A DNA stretch of 64,000 bases from Pseudomonadota bacterium (GTDB taxonomy: Bacteria; Pseudomonadota; Alphaproteobacteria; Rhizobiales; Xanthobacteraceae), in assembly GCA_023404675.1 (NCBI GenBank), contig JAEYAW010000032.1:92686-156685 (forward strand). The letters are read 5' to 3'. Below the pieces are notes generated by a model. It worked only from the letters and a program-made list of their open reading frames with translations. It had not been told where the DNA came from and made no database searches. The position numbers and the translations under genes are program-made. The first letter of the stretch is position 1. Each line of letters opens with the position of its first letter. This document shows, piece by piece, positions 1 through 8,397 of the stretch.

Positions 1-785
1 GTCGTCTGCGCCGCCGGCGCGCTTTCGAGGACGCGCAGCGCAAGCGCCAGCGTGACATCCTGCGACGCGATATCATGCGGCTTGCCCGCCGAATTGCCCA
101 GCGGAAAATCGCTGAACAGAAAGCGCGGCACGGCGGCGTGCTCGACGATGTCCTTCGCGCATCCCATCACCACGGTGCTGATACCGTTCGCCTCCAGATG
201 CCGCGCGACGAGGCTCACGGTCTGGTGGCAGACGGGACAGTTCGGCACCAGCACCGCCGCGTCGACGCCATCGGCCTTGCAGCGCGCCAGGATGTCCGGC
301 GCGTCGGTCTCCATGGTCGCGCGATGGCTGCGGTTGGTCGGTGCGCCGAAGAAGCGCGGCGCCACATTGCCGATCAAACCATGGGTAGCCGCGCGGTGCA
401 GCGCGGGCAGGGGAAACCATGTGCCGCTGTCGTCGGCCGAGGTATGAACCCGGTCATAGGCGATGTGGGAGATTCGGAGATCGTGCGCGCGGGATGTATC
501 GCCGTCGTAGACGCGGTAGAATTTGGCGCTGCCGTTGTAGGCCGCGCCCGGCCCCTGATCGCCTTTGCCGGGATCGTGGGGCGCGGCGGTGGTGATGATC
601 GTCACCCGCGCATTCGTCAACGGCTTGCGCAGCGGCTGGAATGGCGCACCGACGTGATGCGCCCAGCGATAGGCCGTCGTGTAGCCGATCGCCGCGTAGT
701 AGTCGCGCGTCCGTTGCATGTAGCAGATGGGAACATCGTCGTCGCCGGCGAAGCCGTCTGTCTCGTGCGTCCCCGGTCCCGTCAT
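1..785 (-). CDS. GrdB-like glycine/sarcosine/betaine reductase component B family protein (partial, C-terminus off window)
   Basis: This reading frame runs off the left edge of the window; 261 codons are visible. The start ATG at 785-783 has a good ribosome site (GAGGAA about 7 bases upstream). The protein resembles the GrdB/PrdB-type reductase family of anaerobic amino-acid reductases, which in clostridia carries selenocysteine. A CPVC motif lies at residues 183-186 (PNCPVCHQT), about where I recall the family having its UxxC redox motif. No TGA interrupts the frame, so this is a cysteine form. No signal peptide is seen. The other reductase subunits are not visible, so an aerobic role is likely and unknown. 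The family call is from memory of motifs; moderate confidence. Confidence 0.6.
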   Translation of the reverse strand, partial: MTGPGTHETDGFAGDDDVPICYMQRTRDYYAAIGYTTAYRWAHHVGAPFQPLRKPLTNARVTIITTAAPHDPGKGDQGPGAAYNGSAKFYRVYDGDTSRAHDLRISHIAYDRVHTSADDSGTWFPLPALHRAATHGLIGNVAPRFFGAPTNRSHRATMETDAPDILARCKADGVDAAVLVPNCPVCHQTVSLVARHLEANGISTVVMGCAKDIVEHAAVPRFLFSDFPLGNSAGKPHDIASQDVTLALALRVLESAPAAQT

Positions 786-908
786 TGTCGTTTCCTCGAC
801 TGCATGTTCCCTTGGCGCTGAACAAAGAGAGTTTATCGTCAAAACGCAAACACAAATCGGCGGTTGTCTTTGCATTCCATTGTTCCACGCGTCGCTGACC
901 CGGATTGT

Positions 909-1841
909 ATGTTCCTCCTGATCCCGCATATGGCTCTCATCGCTGCGGCCGTGCTGGCTTTCCCCGGCATGCCGGCCCGCGCCGAGGATGCCCCGTCGGC
1001 GACACCGGCACAGCAGGACGCCGGGACGAAGGATGCGGCCTCGCGCGAGGCGATCTGCCTGATGGTCGAGTCGGCGGCGCGCTCGCACGGGCTGCCGTCG
1101 GAGTTCTTCGCCCGCGTGATCTGGCAGGAGAGCCGGTTTCAGGCGGATGCCGTCGGCCCGATGACGCGCTATGGCCAGCGCGCACAGGGGATCGCCCAGT
1201 TCATGCCGGGCACCGCACAGGAGCGCCGTTTGCTGGATCCATTCGATCCTGTGCAGGCCCTGCCGAAATCGGCCGAGTTCCTGGCCGAATTGCGCGAACG
1301 GTTCGGCAACCTTGGCCTTGCCGCTGCGGCCTACAATGCCGGGCCGCGCCGCGTCGAGGAGTGGCTGGCGGGAAAGGGCGGGATGCCGCAGGAAACCCGC
1401 GCCTATGTTGTCGCCATCACCGGCTCGTCTGTCGAGGACTGGAAGCAGGCGGGCGAGAGCAAGCCCGCGACTGCGAAGACAGCCGCGAATTGCAATGAAC
1501 TGATCGCGCTGCTGCGCCGCGCGCCCAATCCGTTCGTCGCGGGTCTCGCCGAGCACGTGCGGCTGGGCGAGCAGAAACCGTGGGGCGTACAACTGGCAGC
1601 AGGCTTTTCGCGCGATCTGGCGCTTACGATGTATGCCCGCGCGATGAAGCGCCTCGCAGGCGTAACCGGCGAGCACGAGCCGATGCTGCTCGGTTCGACC
1701 TTTCGCAGCCGCGGCACGCGTACATTCTTTCAGGTGAGGATCGGAGCGGAGAGCCGCTCAGAAGCCAACGATCTTTGTGCGAGGATCCGCAAGGCTGGAC
1801 AGGCTTGTCTGGTGCTCCGCACTGCGGGCGGCCGGGGGTAG
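909..1841 (+). CDS. Lytic murein transglycosylase (SLT domain) with C-terminal SPOR-like region
   Basis: The protein cuts peptidoglycan glycan strands in the periplasm. I chose the ATG at 909 because it begins a clean signal peptide (MFLLIPHMALIAAAVLAF, ending near ARA-ED); the same frame is open to 864. The SLT fold follows from about residue 45, with the catalytic glutamate in WQESRF and the family motifs GIAQFMPGTA and AYNAGPRRV. The last 40 residues (FFQVRIGAESRSEANDLC) look like a SPOR repeat, which in other proteins binds denuded glycan at division sites. It stands alone, divergent from the GrdB-like gene. Family call is firm; the SPOR call is weaker. Confidence 0.88.
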   Translation: MFLLIPHMALIAAAVLAFPGMPARAEDAPSATPAQQDAGTKDAASREAICLMVESAARSHGLPSEFFARVIWQESRFQADAVGPMTRYGQRAQGIAQFMPGTAQERRLLDPFDPVQALPKSAEFLAELRERFGNLGLAAAAYNAGPRRVEEWLAGKGGMPQETRAYVVAITGSSVEDWKQAGESKPATAKTAANCNELIALLRRAPNPFVAGLAEHVRLGEQKPWGVQLAAGFSRDLALTMYARAMKRLAGVTGEHEPMLLGSTFRSRGTRTFFQVRIGAESRSEANDLCARIRKAGQACLVLRTAGGRG

Positions 1842-1916
1842 CAATGCGCCGCCCGCGGTTGACGGGTGGGTTCCTGTCCGGCATGTGCGCGATACCGTCC
1901 ACCAACCCCTCCCGTC

Positions 1917-2654
1917 ATGCTTCCTGCACCCGACTCGCCACGCTGGAACAGCCCGCTCTCGGCCTTTGCGCTGGGCGTCCGCTCCGTGGGCGCGACAGTC
2001 CTGTCGCTGGTGCTGTTCGCGACCTATCTCGGCGTCGGCGCGCTGGCCAACAATGCGGGCTTCAGCCTCGGATGGGCGCTGGGCAGCACGGCTCTGGTAT
2101 GGGCGGCGCCGGCCCAGATCATCCTGATTACGTCGCTGGGCTCGGGGGCGGCTCCCGTTCAGGCCGCTCTGGCGGTCACGATCAGTGCGATCCGGCTGCT
2201 GCCGATGGTGGCGGCAGTGATTCCGGTGGTGCGTGGTCCCGCGACGCGCATGCGCGATCTGCTGCTGCCGACACATTTCACGGCCGTGACGTTCTGGGTG
2301 GAGAGTTTCAGGTTGCTGCCTCAGGTGCCGCGCCCGTCGCGCGTCGCCTTCTGCAATGGCCTCGGCACCGGGCTGGTGCTGCTCTGCCTCGTCGCAACCA
2401 CGGCCGGCTATAGTCTCGCGGCCGAACTGCCGCCGATGCTGGCTTCCGCCATGCTTATGCTGACACCCCTGTCGTTCCTGCTCTCGACGGCGCGGAACGC
2501 AAAGCTCCTTGTCGACAGGCTCGCACTCGCGCTCGGGATCGCCATCTATCCTGCGGTCGCGATGCTGAACACGGGCGTGGACATCCTGATCAGTGGCGTG
2601 ATGGCGGGCACATTGGCGTTCGCCGTGCACTGGTGGCGGAGGAGGGCGATATGA
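1917..2654 (+). CDS. azlC: AzlC family branched-chain amino acid exporter, large subunit
   Basis: The product is a 245-residue polytopic membrane protein of the AzlC family, which together with AzlD exports branched-chain amino acids or analogues. Long hydrophobic stretches occur throughout, with the typical early sequence GALANNAGFSLGWAL and the polar segment ISAIRLLPM. The ATG at 1917 was chosen because the longer open frame (from 1866) adds only a proline- and arginine-rich leader. The stop overlaps the next start (ATGA at 2651-2654), so azlC and azlD are translationally coupled. Confidence 0.85.
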   Translation: MLPAPDSPRWNSPLSAFALGVRSVGATVLSLVLFATYLGVGALANNAGFSLGWALGSTALVWAAPAQIILITSLGSGAAPVQAALAVTISAIRLLPMVAAVIPVVRGPATRMRDLLLPTHFTAVTFWVESFRLLPQVPRPSRVAFCNGLGTGLVLLCLVATTAGYSLAAELPPMLASAMLMLTPLSFLLSTARNAKLLVDRLALALGIAIYPAVAMLNTGVDILISGVMAGTLAFAVHWWRRRAI

Positions 2655-2998
2655 ACGCCTTCATCGGCGACTGGCATGCCCTGTTGCTTCTCGTCCTTGC
2701 GGGATTCCTGCCCAACGAGATCTGGCGCGCGCTCGGCCTGTGGCTCGGCGGCGGGCTGGACGAAGGCTCCGAACTGCTGCTCTGGGTCCGGGCGATCGCG
2801 ACCGCAATTCTCGCGGGCGTGCTCGCTCAGATCGTGGTGCACCCGCCGGGAACGCTGGCCAGCGTGCCCGACATCATTCGTTATGGAGCGGTGGCAGCTG
2901 GTTTTGCCACCTTCCTGCTGGCGCGAAAATCGATTCTATTCGGCGTGATCGGCGGAGAACTGGTTCTGCTCGCTGGAACCTGGTGGTTCGGCGTGTAA
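2651..2998 (+). CDS. azlD: AzlD domain protein, small subunit of branched-chain amino acid exporter
   Basis: A 115-residue protein with about four hydrophobic segments, starting MNAFIGDWHALLLLVLAGFLPNEIWR, the usual length and layout for AzlD. The start ATG overlaps the azlC stop by four bases, which fixes the start and shows coupled translation. With AzlC it would make a two-subunit inner-membrane exporter. The PNEIWR segment just after the first helix is typical of the family in rhizobia. Confidence 0.82.
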   Translation: MNAFIGDWHALLLLVLAGFLPNEIWRALGLWLGGGLDEGSELLLWVRAIATAILAGVLAQIVVHPPGTLASVPDIIRYGAVAAGFATFLLARKSILFGVIGGELVLLAGTWWFGV

Positions 2999-3028
2999 AC
3001 TTCTGACGAAGCGAGACGAGGTCGAGGC

Positions 3029-3523
3029 ATGGTCCGGGAAAACGAAATCCGCGAAGGCGAAACCGTCGTCGAGGCGCCGCCGCCGACTGACGCGGGACTG
3101 GTCTTCATCGGGCGGATTCACTCGCCATGGACCTCCCGGCTGGAGACGCCACGGCAGGGGCGGCTCGATGGCCCGGTCTGCGAGATCGAGATCTTCGAGC
3201 CGTGGGTGCCCGCGCTTCAGGGGCTGGAGAATTTCGCAAGCGTCGAGGTGCTGTACTGGCTGGACCGGTCGCGGCGCGATCTTGTGCGCCAGTGCCCGGC
3301 CAATGACGGGAATGCGCGCGGTACGTTCTCGCTGCGCTCGCCGGTGCGGCCGAACCCGATCGGGACGTCGCTCTGCAAGCTCGTGGAGATCAGGGGCAAC
3401 ATCGTCCGGGTGCAGGGGCTCGACTGTTTGAACGGCACCCCGCTGATCGACCTGAAGCCGGATCGCTGCCAGTTCACTCCGATTGCGCCGCCGCAGCCCG
3501 GCGATTTCCAGGCCAGCGAATGA
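3029..3523 (+). CDS. trmO: tRNA (N6-threonylcarbamoyladenosine37-N6)-methyltransferase TrmO / TsaA
   Basis: TrmO adds a methyl group from S-adenosylmethionine to t6A37 of threonine tRNAs. The 164-residue protein carries the family's hallmark segments: FIGRIHSPW near residue 27, SLRSPVRPNPIG near residue 102, and NGTPLIDLKPD near residue 140. The length matches the short, single-domain bacterial form. The start ATG follows GAGACGAGGTCGAGGC, a usable purine-rich ribosome site. It is co-directional with azlCD and 30 bases after it. Confidence 0.85.
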   Translation: MVRENEIREGETVVEAPPPTDAGLVFIGRIHSPWTSRLETPRQGRLDGPVCEIEIFEPWVPALQGLENFASVEVLYWLDRSRRDLVRQCPANDGNARGTFSLRSPVRPNPIGTSLCKLVEIRGNIVRVQGLDCLNGTPLIDLKPDRCQFTPIAPPQPGDFQASE

Positions 3524-3623
3524 GTTTGGAACAATTGAAGGGCCGCATGCGCTGACGGCATTTGCCGAAGGCCCGAATCTTGCGTTAGCCTGCGCCCGGC
3601 TTGTTTGACCTTTGGAGGATGGC

Positions 3624-4247
3624 GTGGCTCGTATTTCGACTGTCGAGGAACTGCGGCGCATCATGCCGGAGCCGCGCCCGACCACGAAGTACAAGATTCT
3701 GGACCGGCTGGACGAGCAGGCGCGCGACTTCGTCCGCGCGAGCCCGTTTGTTCTGTTGTCCACGGCCAATGCCGACGGGCAGATCGAGGTGTCGCCGAAA
3801 GGTGACGAGCCGGGCTTCATGCGGATCGAGGACGATCGCACGCTGCTGATGCCCGAGCGCACCGGCAACAATCTGGCTTTCGGCCTTCAGAACATTTTTA
3901 CGAACGGCAAGGTCGGCCTGATCTTCCTGTGCCCGAACACTGGCGAAACGCTGCGCATGTCGGGCACGGCGGAGGTGTTCGACGACGCCGACCTGCTCCA
4001 GCAGCTCGGCAGCGCCGGCAAGCCGGCGTTGCTGGCGATCCGCATCCACATCGAGAAGTGCTACTTTCACTGTGCCCGCGCGATCCTGCGCTCGCAGCTC
4101 TGGCAGCCGCAGTCCTGGCCCGAGAAGAAGCGGATTTCCTTCGGCAAGATCATCGCGCCGCGCACGGGCGGCACGGAAGACGATGCCCGCCAGATCGACG
4201 CGAATGTCGAAGGAGCATACGGCGCGCGCCTGTGGTCCAACGGTTGA
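3624..4247 (+). CDS. Pyridoxamine 5'-phosphate oxidase-like FMN-binding split-barrel protein
   Basis: The 207-residue product resembles the MSMEG_1061-type branch of the PNPOx-like split barrel proteins. Conserved pieces are FVLLSTANADGQIEVSPKG near residue 43 and LLMPERTGNNLAFG near residue 77, which build the flavin pocket. These proteins bind FMN or F420-like cofactors; the substrate is unknown. I chose GTG at 3624 because GGAGG lies at 3614-3618 with a five-base gap; a TTG at 3612 in the same frame overlaps that site and is unlikely. It is convergent with the HIT gene across a hairpin. Confidence 0.75.
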   Translation: MARISTVEELRRIMPEPRPTTKYKILDRLDEQARDFVRASPFVLLSTANADGQIEVSPKGDEPGFMRIEDDRTLLMPERTGNNLAFGLQNIFTNGKVGLIFLCPNTGETLRMSGTAEVFDDADLLQQLGSAGKPALLAIRIHIEKCYFHCARAILRSQLWQPQSWPEKKRISFGKIIAPRTGGTEDDARQIDANVEGAYGARLWSNG

Positions 4248-4262
4248 TGTTCGGCGCGCGGC

Positions 4263-4289
4263 AAAACGGCCGGCCTTGAGGGCCGGCCG
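4263..4289 (-). terminator. Hairpin between convergent genes, terminator for the HIT gene side
   Basis: Nine-base arms CGGCCGGCC (4267-4275) and GGCCGGCCG (4281-4289) are perfect inverse complements around a five-base loop. Read on the minus strand the hairpin is followed by TTTT, as in an intrinsic terminator for a transcript running leftward. It may also stop transcripts from the plus-strand FMN protein gene. Confidence 0.6.
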
Positions 4290-4318
4290 CGATATCGCAA
4301 ATCCCGCGAAGAGACAGG

Positions 4319-4747
4319 TTACGCGGTTTTCAGCGCGGCGATCAGCGCGGTGGCGTTGTCTTCGAGAACCTGCACGTCTTCCTTGCGGCTGGCGGGCGGC
4401 AGCAGCGCGATGCCGTCCTTGCGCGGCATGATGTGCACGTGCAGATGGAATACCACCTGACCGCCCGCCGTCTCGCTGTACTGCGCGAGCGTGATGCCGT
4501 CGGCCTCGAAGGCCTTTTTCGCGGCGAGCGCAATCTTCTGGGCGGTGCGGGCGACGTGGGCGAAGTCGTCCGGCTGAATGTCGAGGATATTGCGGGCTGG
4601 CGCCTTCGGGATCACCAGCGTGTGGCCGGGGCTGCGCGGGAAGATGTCGAGAAAGGCGAGGGTGTGCTCGTCCTCGTAGACCTTGTGGGCGGGCAGTTCG
4701 CCACGCAGGATCTTGGCGAAGATGTTGTTCGGATCGTAGGCGGTCAT
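4319..4747 (-). CDS. HIT family nucleotide hydrolase
   Basis: Members of the histidine triad family hydrolyse nucleotide phosphoramidates and dinucleoside polyphosphates. The 142-residue protein has the catalytic triad segment HLHVHIMP near residue 100 and the family start NIFAKILRGELPAHKVYEDE. I chose the ATG at 4747 (MTAYDPN); the open frame reaches 4822 but the extra 25 residues overlap the neighbour's end and look unlike the family. It is co-directional with the FemAB-like gene upstream, about 50 bases away. Confidence 0.88.
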   Translation of the reverse strand: MTAYDPNNIFAKILRGELPAHKVYEDEHTLAFLDIFPRSPGHTLVIPKAPARNILDIQPDDFAHVARTAQKIALAAKKAFEADGITLAQYSETAGGQVVFHLHVHIMPRKDGIALLPPASRKEDVQVLEDNATALIAALKTA

Positions 4748-4799
4748 GGTCGCTCCCCGGACGTTTTCGCCATTTCTTTGCGGCCCAGTCGGCGGCGGG

Positions 4800-6041
4800 T
4801 CAAGTCGTCCCGCTGTCGCCATCGGCTTTTCGGAACGGGCCGGATTCGGCGAGAGCGCGGCTGGCTTCCTCTACGTATTGGCGCTCGCGCACCAGATAAT
4901 CGCTGACGGCGCGGCGCAGCGCCGGATCAGCGAGGTAATGGGCAGAGTAGGTGGTCTGCGGCAGGTAGCCGCGTACGATCTTGTGCTCGCCCTGCGCGCC
5001 AGCCTCGACGGTGCGCAGTCCCCGGGCGATGGCGAAGTCGATGGCCTGATAATAGCAGACCTCAAAATGCAGGAACGGGTGGTGTTCGATCGCCCCCCAG
5101 TTGCGGCCGAACAGGGTGTCCGAGCCGATGAAGTTGATCGCGCCCGCGATCCAGCGGCCATTGCGCCGCGCCATCACCAGCAGCACGTCCTGCGGCATCG
5201 TTTCACCGATCAGCGAAAAGAACTCGCGATTGAGATAGGGCCGTCCCCATTTGCGCGAGCCGGTCTCCATGTAGAACTCGAAGAAGGCGTCCCACGCGTC
5301 CGCGGTGATGTCCCCGCCGGTGAGATGATGGATGGTGATGCCGTTGGCCTGCGCTTCTCGCCGCTCGCGCTTGATCTGCTTGCGGTGACGCGAGTTCAGA
5401 CTGGCGAGGAAATCCTCGAAGCTGGTGTAACCATTGTTGTGCCAGTGAAACTGCTGGTCGGTCCGCTGCAGGAATCCGCGTTCGCCGAGAAACTCCCACT
5501 CGGCCTTCTTCGCGAAGGTGAGATGAACCGATGAGGCTTGACTTGCCTTGCACAGGCCGATCAGGCCGCGCGCCAGCGCGTCACCGATCGCCTGCATGTC
5601 GGCGGAGGGGCGGATCAGCAGCCGACGCCCCGTCGCCGGTGTGAACGGCACCGAGGCCTGCAGCTTCGGATAATAATCGCCGCCGGCGCGCTCATAGGCA
5701 TCGGCCCAGCCGTGATCGAACACGTATTCGCCCTGCGAATGCGATTTCAGATAGCAGGGCACGATTCCGCAGATCTCCCCGCCGCGCTTCGCCACAAGAT
5801 GGCGCGGTGCCCATCCGGCGCGGGAGGACGCGGAACGCGAGGTTTCCAGCGCGGAAAAGAACGCGTGGGAGAGAAACGGATTGTATTCGAAGTTCGACGG
5901 CGCTCCCAGTCCGCACGGATTGGCGTCCAGCCCGGCCGCGAGAACATCGGCGACGGCAGGATTGGCGCACGCGTCCCAGTCGGCGGCGGGGATGTCGTGG
6001 ACGGACGGAACGGCTTCGAGGACGAAATCGGATGACGGCAT
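4800..6041 (-). CDS. FemAB/GNAT-like acyltransferase (peptidogalycan biosynthesis/recognition family)
   Basis: The 413-residue protein belongs to the proteobacterial FemAB-like (DUF482) GNAT family. Seen are the N-terminal NPFLSHAFFSALE, the middle NSRHRKQIKRERREA, and GRNWGAIEHHPFLHFEVCYYQAIDFAI, which are typical of that family. The fold transfers amino-acyl or acyl groups; the substrate of these gram-negative members is not known. No signal peptide is present, so it acts in the cytosol. It precedes the HIT gene on the same strand. Confidence 0.82.
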   Translation of the reverse strand: MPSSDFVLEAVPSVHDIPAADWDACANPAVADVLAAGLDANPCGLGAPSNFEYNPFLSHAFFSALETSRSASSRAGWAPRHLVAKRGGEICGIVPCYLKSHSQGEYVFDHGWADAYERAGGDYYPKLQASVPFTPATGRRLLIRPSADMQAIGDALARGLIGLCKASQASSVHLTFAKKAEWEFLGERGFLQRTDQQFHWHNNGYTSFEDFLASLNSRHRKQIKRERREAQANGITIHHLTGGDITADAWDAFFEFYMETGSRKWGRPYLNREFFSLIGETMPQDVLLVMARRNGRWIAGAINFIGSDTLFGRNWGAIEHHPFLHFEVCYYQAIDFAIARGLRTVEAGAQGEHKIVRGYLPQTTYSAHYLADPALRRAVSDYLVRERQYVEEASRALAESGPFRKADGDSGTT

Positions 6042-6144
6042 CAGGTCGAATGAAGTCCTCTCCGCCGGGATGGCTCAAGCGAGGCCGGCATCTCGAACTG
6101 CCCCCAACTTGGTTCCTGTTGAGGGCCCGATCAAGAGGGAGGAT

Positions 6145-6891
6145 TTACGGAACAAATCCTTCAAAAATCATCTGGTCCGCGTGAGCGGCGGCGCGTGCCC
6201 GTTGCTGCGGCGTGCGCACGGTCCAGGCCAGCAGGGCGCAGCCGAACAGGTTGCGCGCGATCCAGGGCGGCGGGGCGGGGAGGTCGTCGACGCGATAGGC
6301 GACGAAGTGCGGCTGCGTGCGCAGGCCGTGGCGCAGATACAGCATCGTGTCGCGCTTTTCGCGCGGGAGCGGCGACCAGTAGCTGTCGTCGTAGCGGCGC
6401 TCGGCGGTGATGCCGCGCGGGCGATCCGGAATCAGGGCGCGGATCGCGGCAACGACATCCGGATCGAACGACATCACCGCGGCCGGGCCGCGATAGGCCG
6501 CCAGCAGTTTGGCGGCGCGCGCGATCAGCGCGCGGTCGCCGTCGAAGAAGCTCTTGAGTTCGACCAGCAGCGGCACCCGGCCGCCGACGAGATCGAGAAA
6601 TTCCGCGAAGGTCGGAAGCCGGTCCGGGGTGCCGCGAAATGAAAGCTGCTTCAACTCGGCGGCGGTCCGGGACCGCAGCAGGCCGGTGCCGTCGGTCAGG
6701 CGGGCGAGGTCGTGATCGTGATAGACCATCGCCTCGCCATCAGCCGACAATTGCAGGTCCAGCTCGATGGTGAAATTGCCGTCGATAGCCGCCTGCGCGG
6801 CCTTGAGCGTGTTCTCGATCACGCCCTTGCCGCGATCATGCAGGCCCCGGTGGGCGACCGGCCGTGCGGTGAGCCAATCCGGGGCGCGCAT
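6145..6891 (-). CDS. Glycerophosphodiester phosphodiesterase (cytosolic GDPD)
   Basis: The enzyme splits glycerophosphodiesters to glycerol 3-phosphate and an alcohol. The 248-residue protein starts close to the first catalytic motif VAHRGLHDRG, followed by ENTLKAAQAAI and the metal-binding ELDLQLSADGE and VYHDHDL segments within the first 65 residues. There is no signal peptide, so it is the cytosolic UgpQ-like kind. It is 15 bases downstream of the RidA gene and probably in one transcript with it. Confidence 0.85.
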   Translation of the reverse strand: MRAPDWLTARPVAHRGLHDRGKGVIENTLKAAQAAIDGNFTIELDLQLSADGEAMVYHDHDLARLTDGTGLLRSRTAAELKQLSFRGTPDRLPTFAEFLDLVGGRVPLLVELKSFFDGDRALIARAAKLLAAYRGPAAVMSFDPDVVAAIRALIPDRPRGITAERRYDDSYWSPLPREKRDTMLYLRHGLRTQPHFVAYRVDDLPAPPPWIARNLFGCALLAWTVRTPQQRARAAAHADQMIFEGFVP

Positions 6892-6906
6892 GGTGTGGAA
6901 AAGCCT

Positions 6907-7374
6907 TTACGCGACTTCGAACATGCCCTCGACCTCGACCGCCGCATCGCCCGGCAGGGCGGCGACGCCGATCGTGGTGCGGGCATGGCGGCCCTTGTCG
7001 CCGAAGGCGGCGACCATCAGGTCGGACGCGCCGTTCAGTACCTTCGGCCCGTCCAGGAAGTCCGGCGCGGAGTTGATGAAGCCGCCGAGGCGGACGACGC
7101 GCGCCACCTTGTCGAGGTCGCCAAGCGCGGCCTTGACCTGAGCCATCAGGTTGATCGCACAGGCCCGCGCGGCAGCCGCGCCGTCCTCAAGCGACACGCC
7201 CGCGCCCAGCTTGCCCTTGGCGACCATCTTGCCCTCGGCGTCGAAGCAGATCTGGCCGGAGACGATCAGCAGGTTGCCGGTCCGAACGAACCCGACATAG
7301 TTTGCCACCGGACTCGCCGGTGTCGGCAAAACGATGCCCATCGTCGCCAGCTTTTGCTCAACAGTTCCCGCCAT
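6907..7374 (-). CDS. RidA family protein (YjgF/YER057c/UK114)
   Basis: RidA proteins hydrolyse reactive enamine/imine intermediates made by PLP enzymes. The product (about 155 residues) has the long version of the fold with the segments VSGQICFDAEGK and RACAINLMAQVKAALGDLDKVARVVRL. The catalytic arginine typical of RidA is not conserved with certainty in this subfamily, and many such members have other roles. I chose the second ATG (7374, MAGTVEQKL) because family members in related bacteria start there; ATG at 7386 in the same frame is possible. It is followed closely by the GDPD gene. Confidence 0.8.
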   Translation of the reverse strand: MAGTVEQKLATMGIVLPTPASPVANYVGFVRTGNLLIVSGQICFDAEGKMVAKGKLGAGVSLEDGAAAARACAINLMAQVKAALGDLDKVARVVRLGGFINSAPDFLDGPKVLNGASDLMVAAFGDKGRHARTTIGVAALPGDAAVEVEGMFEVA

Positions 7375-7523
7375 TTCGAACCCCATATGTCATTTCACGC
7401 CCCGGCAATCCGGGCGGGCCTTATTTCGCCCATCATGCCCGCACATGCAAGGCGAGCGGCGGCGTTGCGGTGCGGCGCGGGCGTGGCTAGGCTTGCAAAT
7501 CGAGCAATTCTCAGGAAACCCGG

Positions 7524-8378
7524 ATGTCGCTGTTCTCGCGCTCGCTCGTCGGACTTTTCGCCCTGGTGGTCCTGCCCCTGTCGGCCCAGGGGGCGGGAGC
7601 GGCCGGCGCCCAGCCGGCGCCTTTCGTGGGGCATCAGGCGCTCTACGATCTGTCTCTGCAGAAATCGCGCGGCAACGTCTCGGTCAACAGCGCGCGGGGG
7701 CGGATCCTGTACAACTTTACCGGAAGCGCCTGCGAGGGATTTTCGACCGACTTTCGTCAGGTCTCGGAACTCGAGGTCGGAGAGGATCGCTCGATTCTGA
7801 GCGATCTGCGCTCGACGACATGGGAAGACGCCGACGGCAAGACCTATCGCTTCAAGGTCGATACGCAGACCAACGATTCGACGACCGAAGTGGACGGCAT
7901 CGCCGAGCGATCCGACAAGGGAATCACGGTCAAGCTGAAGAAGCCCGCGACGAAGACGTTCACCATCGATGGCGCGACTGTTTTCCCGACCGAGCAGGTC
8001 CGGCGCATCGTGGAGGCCGCGAAGGACGGCAAGTCGCTGCTTGAGCTGGCGGTCTATGACGGCTCCGACGACGGCGAGAAGGTCTACAACACGCTGACCG
8101 TGATCGGCCGGGCGATTCCGGGCGACAAGGCTCCCGCCACGGCCGATGCGGCCTCGGACAACGACGCCCTCAAGGCGATGACGCGCTGGCCGGTGACCGT
8201 GAGCTATTACGACCAGAAGACGAAACAGCAGAGCGGCGAACAGACCCCCGTCTATGCGATGTCGTTCGAACTGTACGAGAATGGCGTCTCACGCGCGCTG
8301 GTGCTGGACTACAACGATTTCGTCATTGCGGGCGCGATGTCGAAATTCGATCTGAAGCCGGCGAAGGCCTGCAAATAG
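7524..8378 (+). CDS. eipB: EipB-like periplasmic cell-envelope integrity protein (DUF1849)
   Basis: EipB, described in Brucella, is a periplasmic beta-spiral protein needed for envelope integrity. The 284-residue product has a signal peptide (MSLFSRSLVGLFALVVLPLSAQG) and the DUF1849 features HQALYDLSL, ARGRILYNF and SFELYENGVSRALVLDYNDF. Two cysteines, at about residues 70 and 283, fall where the Brucella protein has its stabilising disulfide. The gene stands alone, convergent with dinB. The gene symbol rests on family similarity. Confidence 0.82.
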   Translation: MSLFSRSLVGLFALVVLPLSAQGAGAAGAQPAPFVGHQALYDLSLQKSRGNVSVNSARGRILYNFTGSACEGFSTDFRQVSELEVGEDRSILSDLRSTTWEDADGKTYRFKVDTQTNDSTTEVDGIAERSDKGITVKLKKPATKTFTIDGATVFPTEQVRRIVEAAKDGKSLLELAVYDGSDDGEKVYNTLTVIGRAIPGDKAPATADAASDNDALKAMTRWPVTVSYYDQKTKQQSGEQTPVYAMSFELYENGVSRALVLDYNDFVIAGAMSKFDLKPAKACK

Positions 8379-8397
8379 TCGGGACGCGGTCACCTGA

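Noticed and set aside
75..821. A 248-codon plus-strand open frame at the left edge
   Set aside because: It mirrors the GrdB-like gene on the other strand, which has a ribosome site and a recognisable redox motif.
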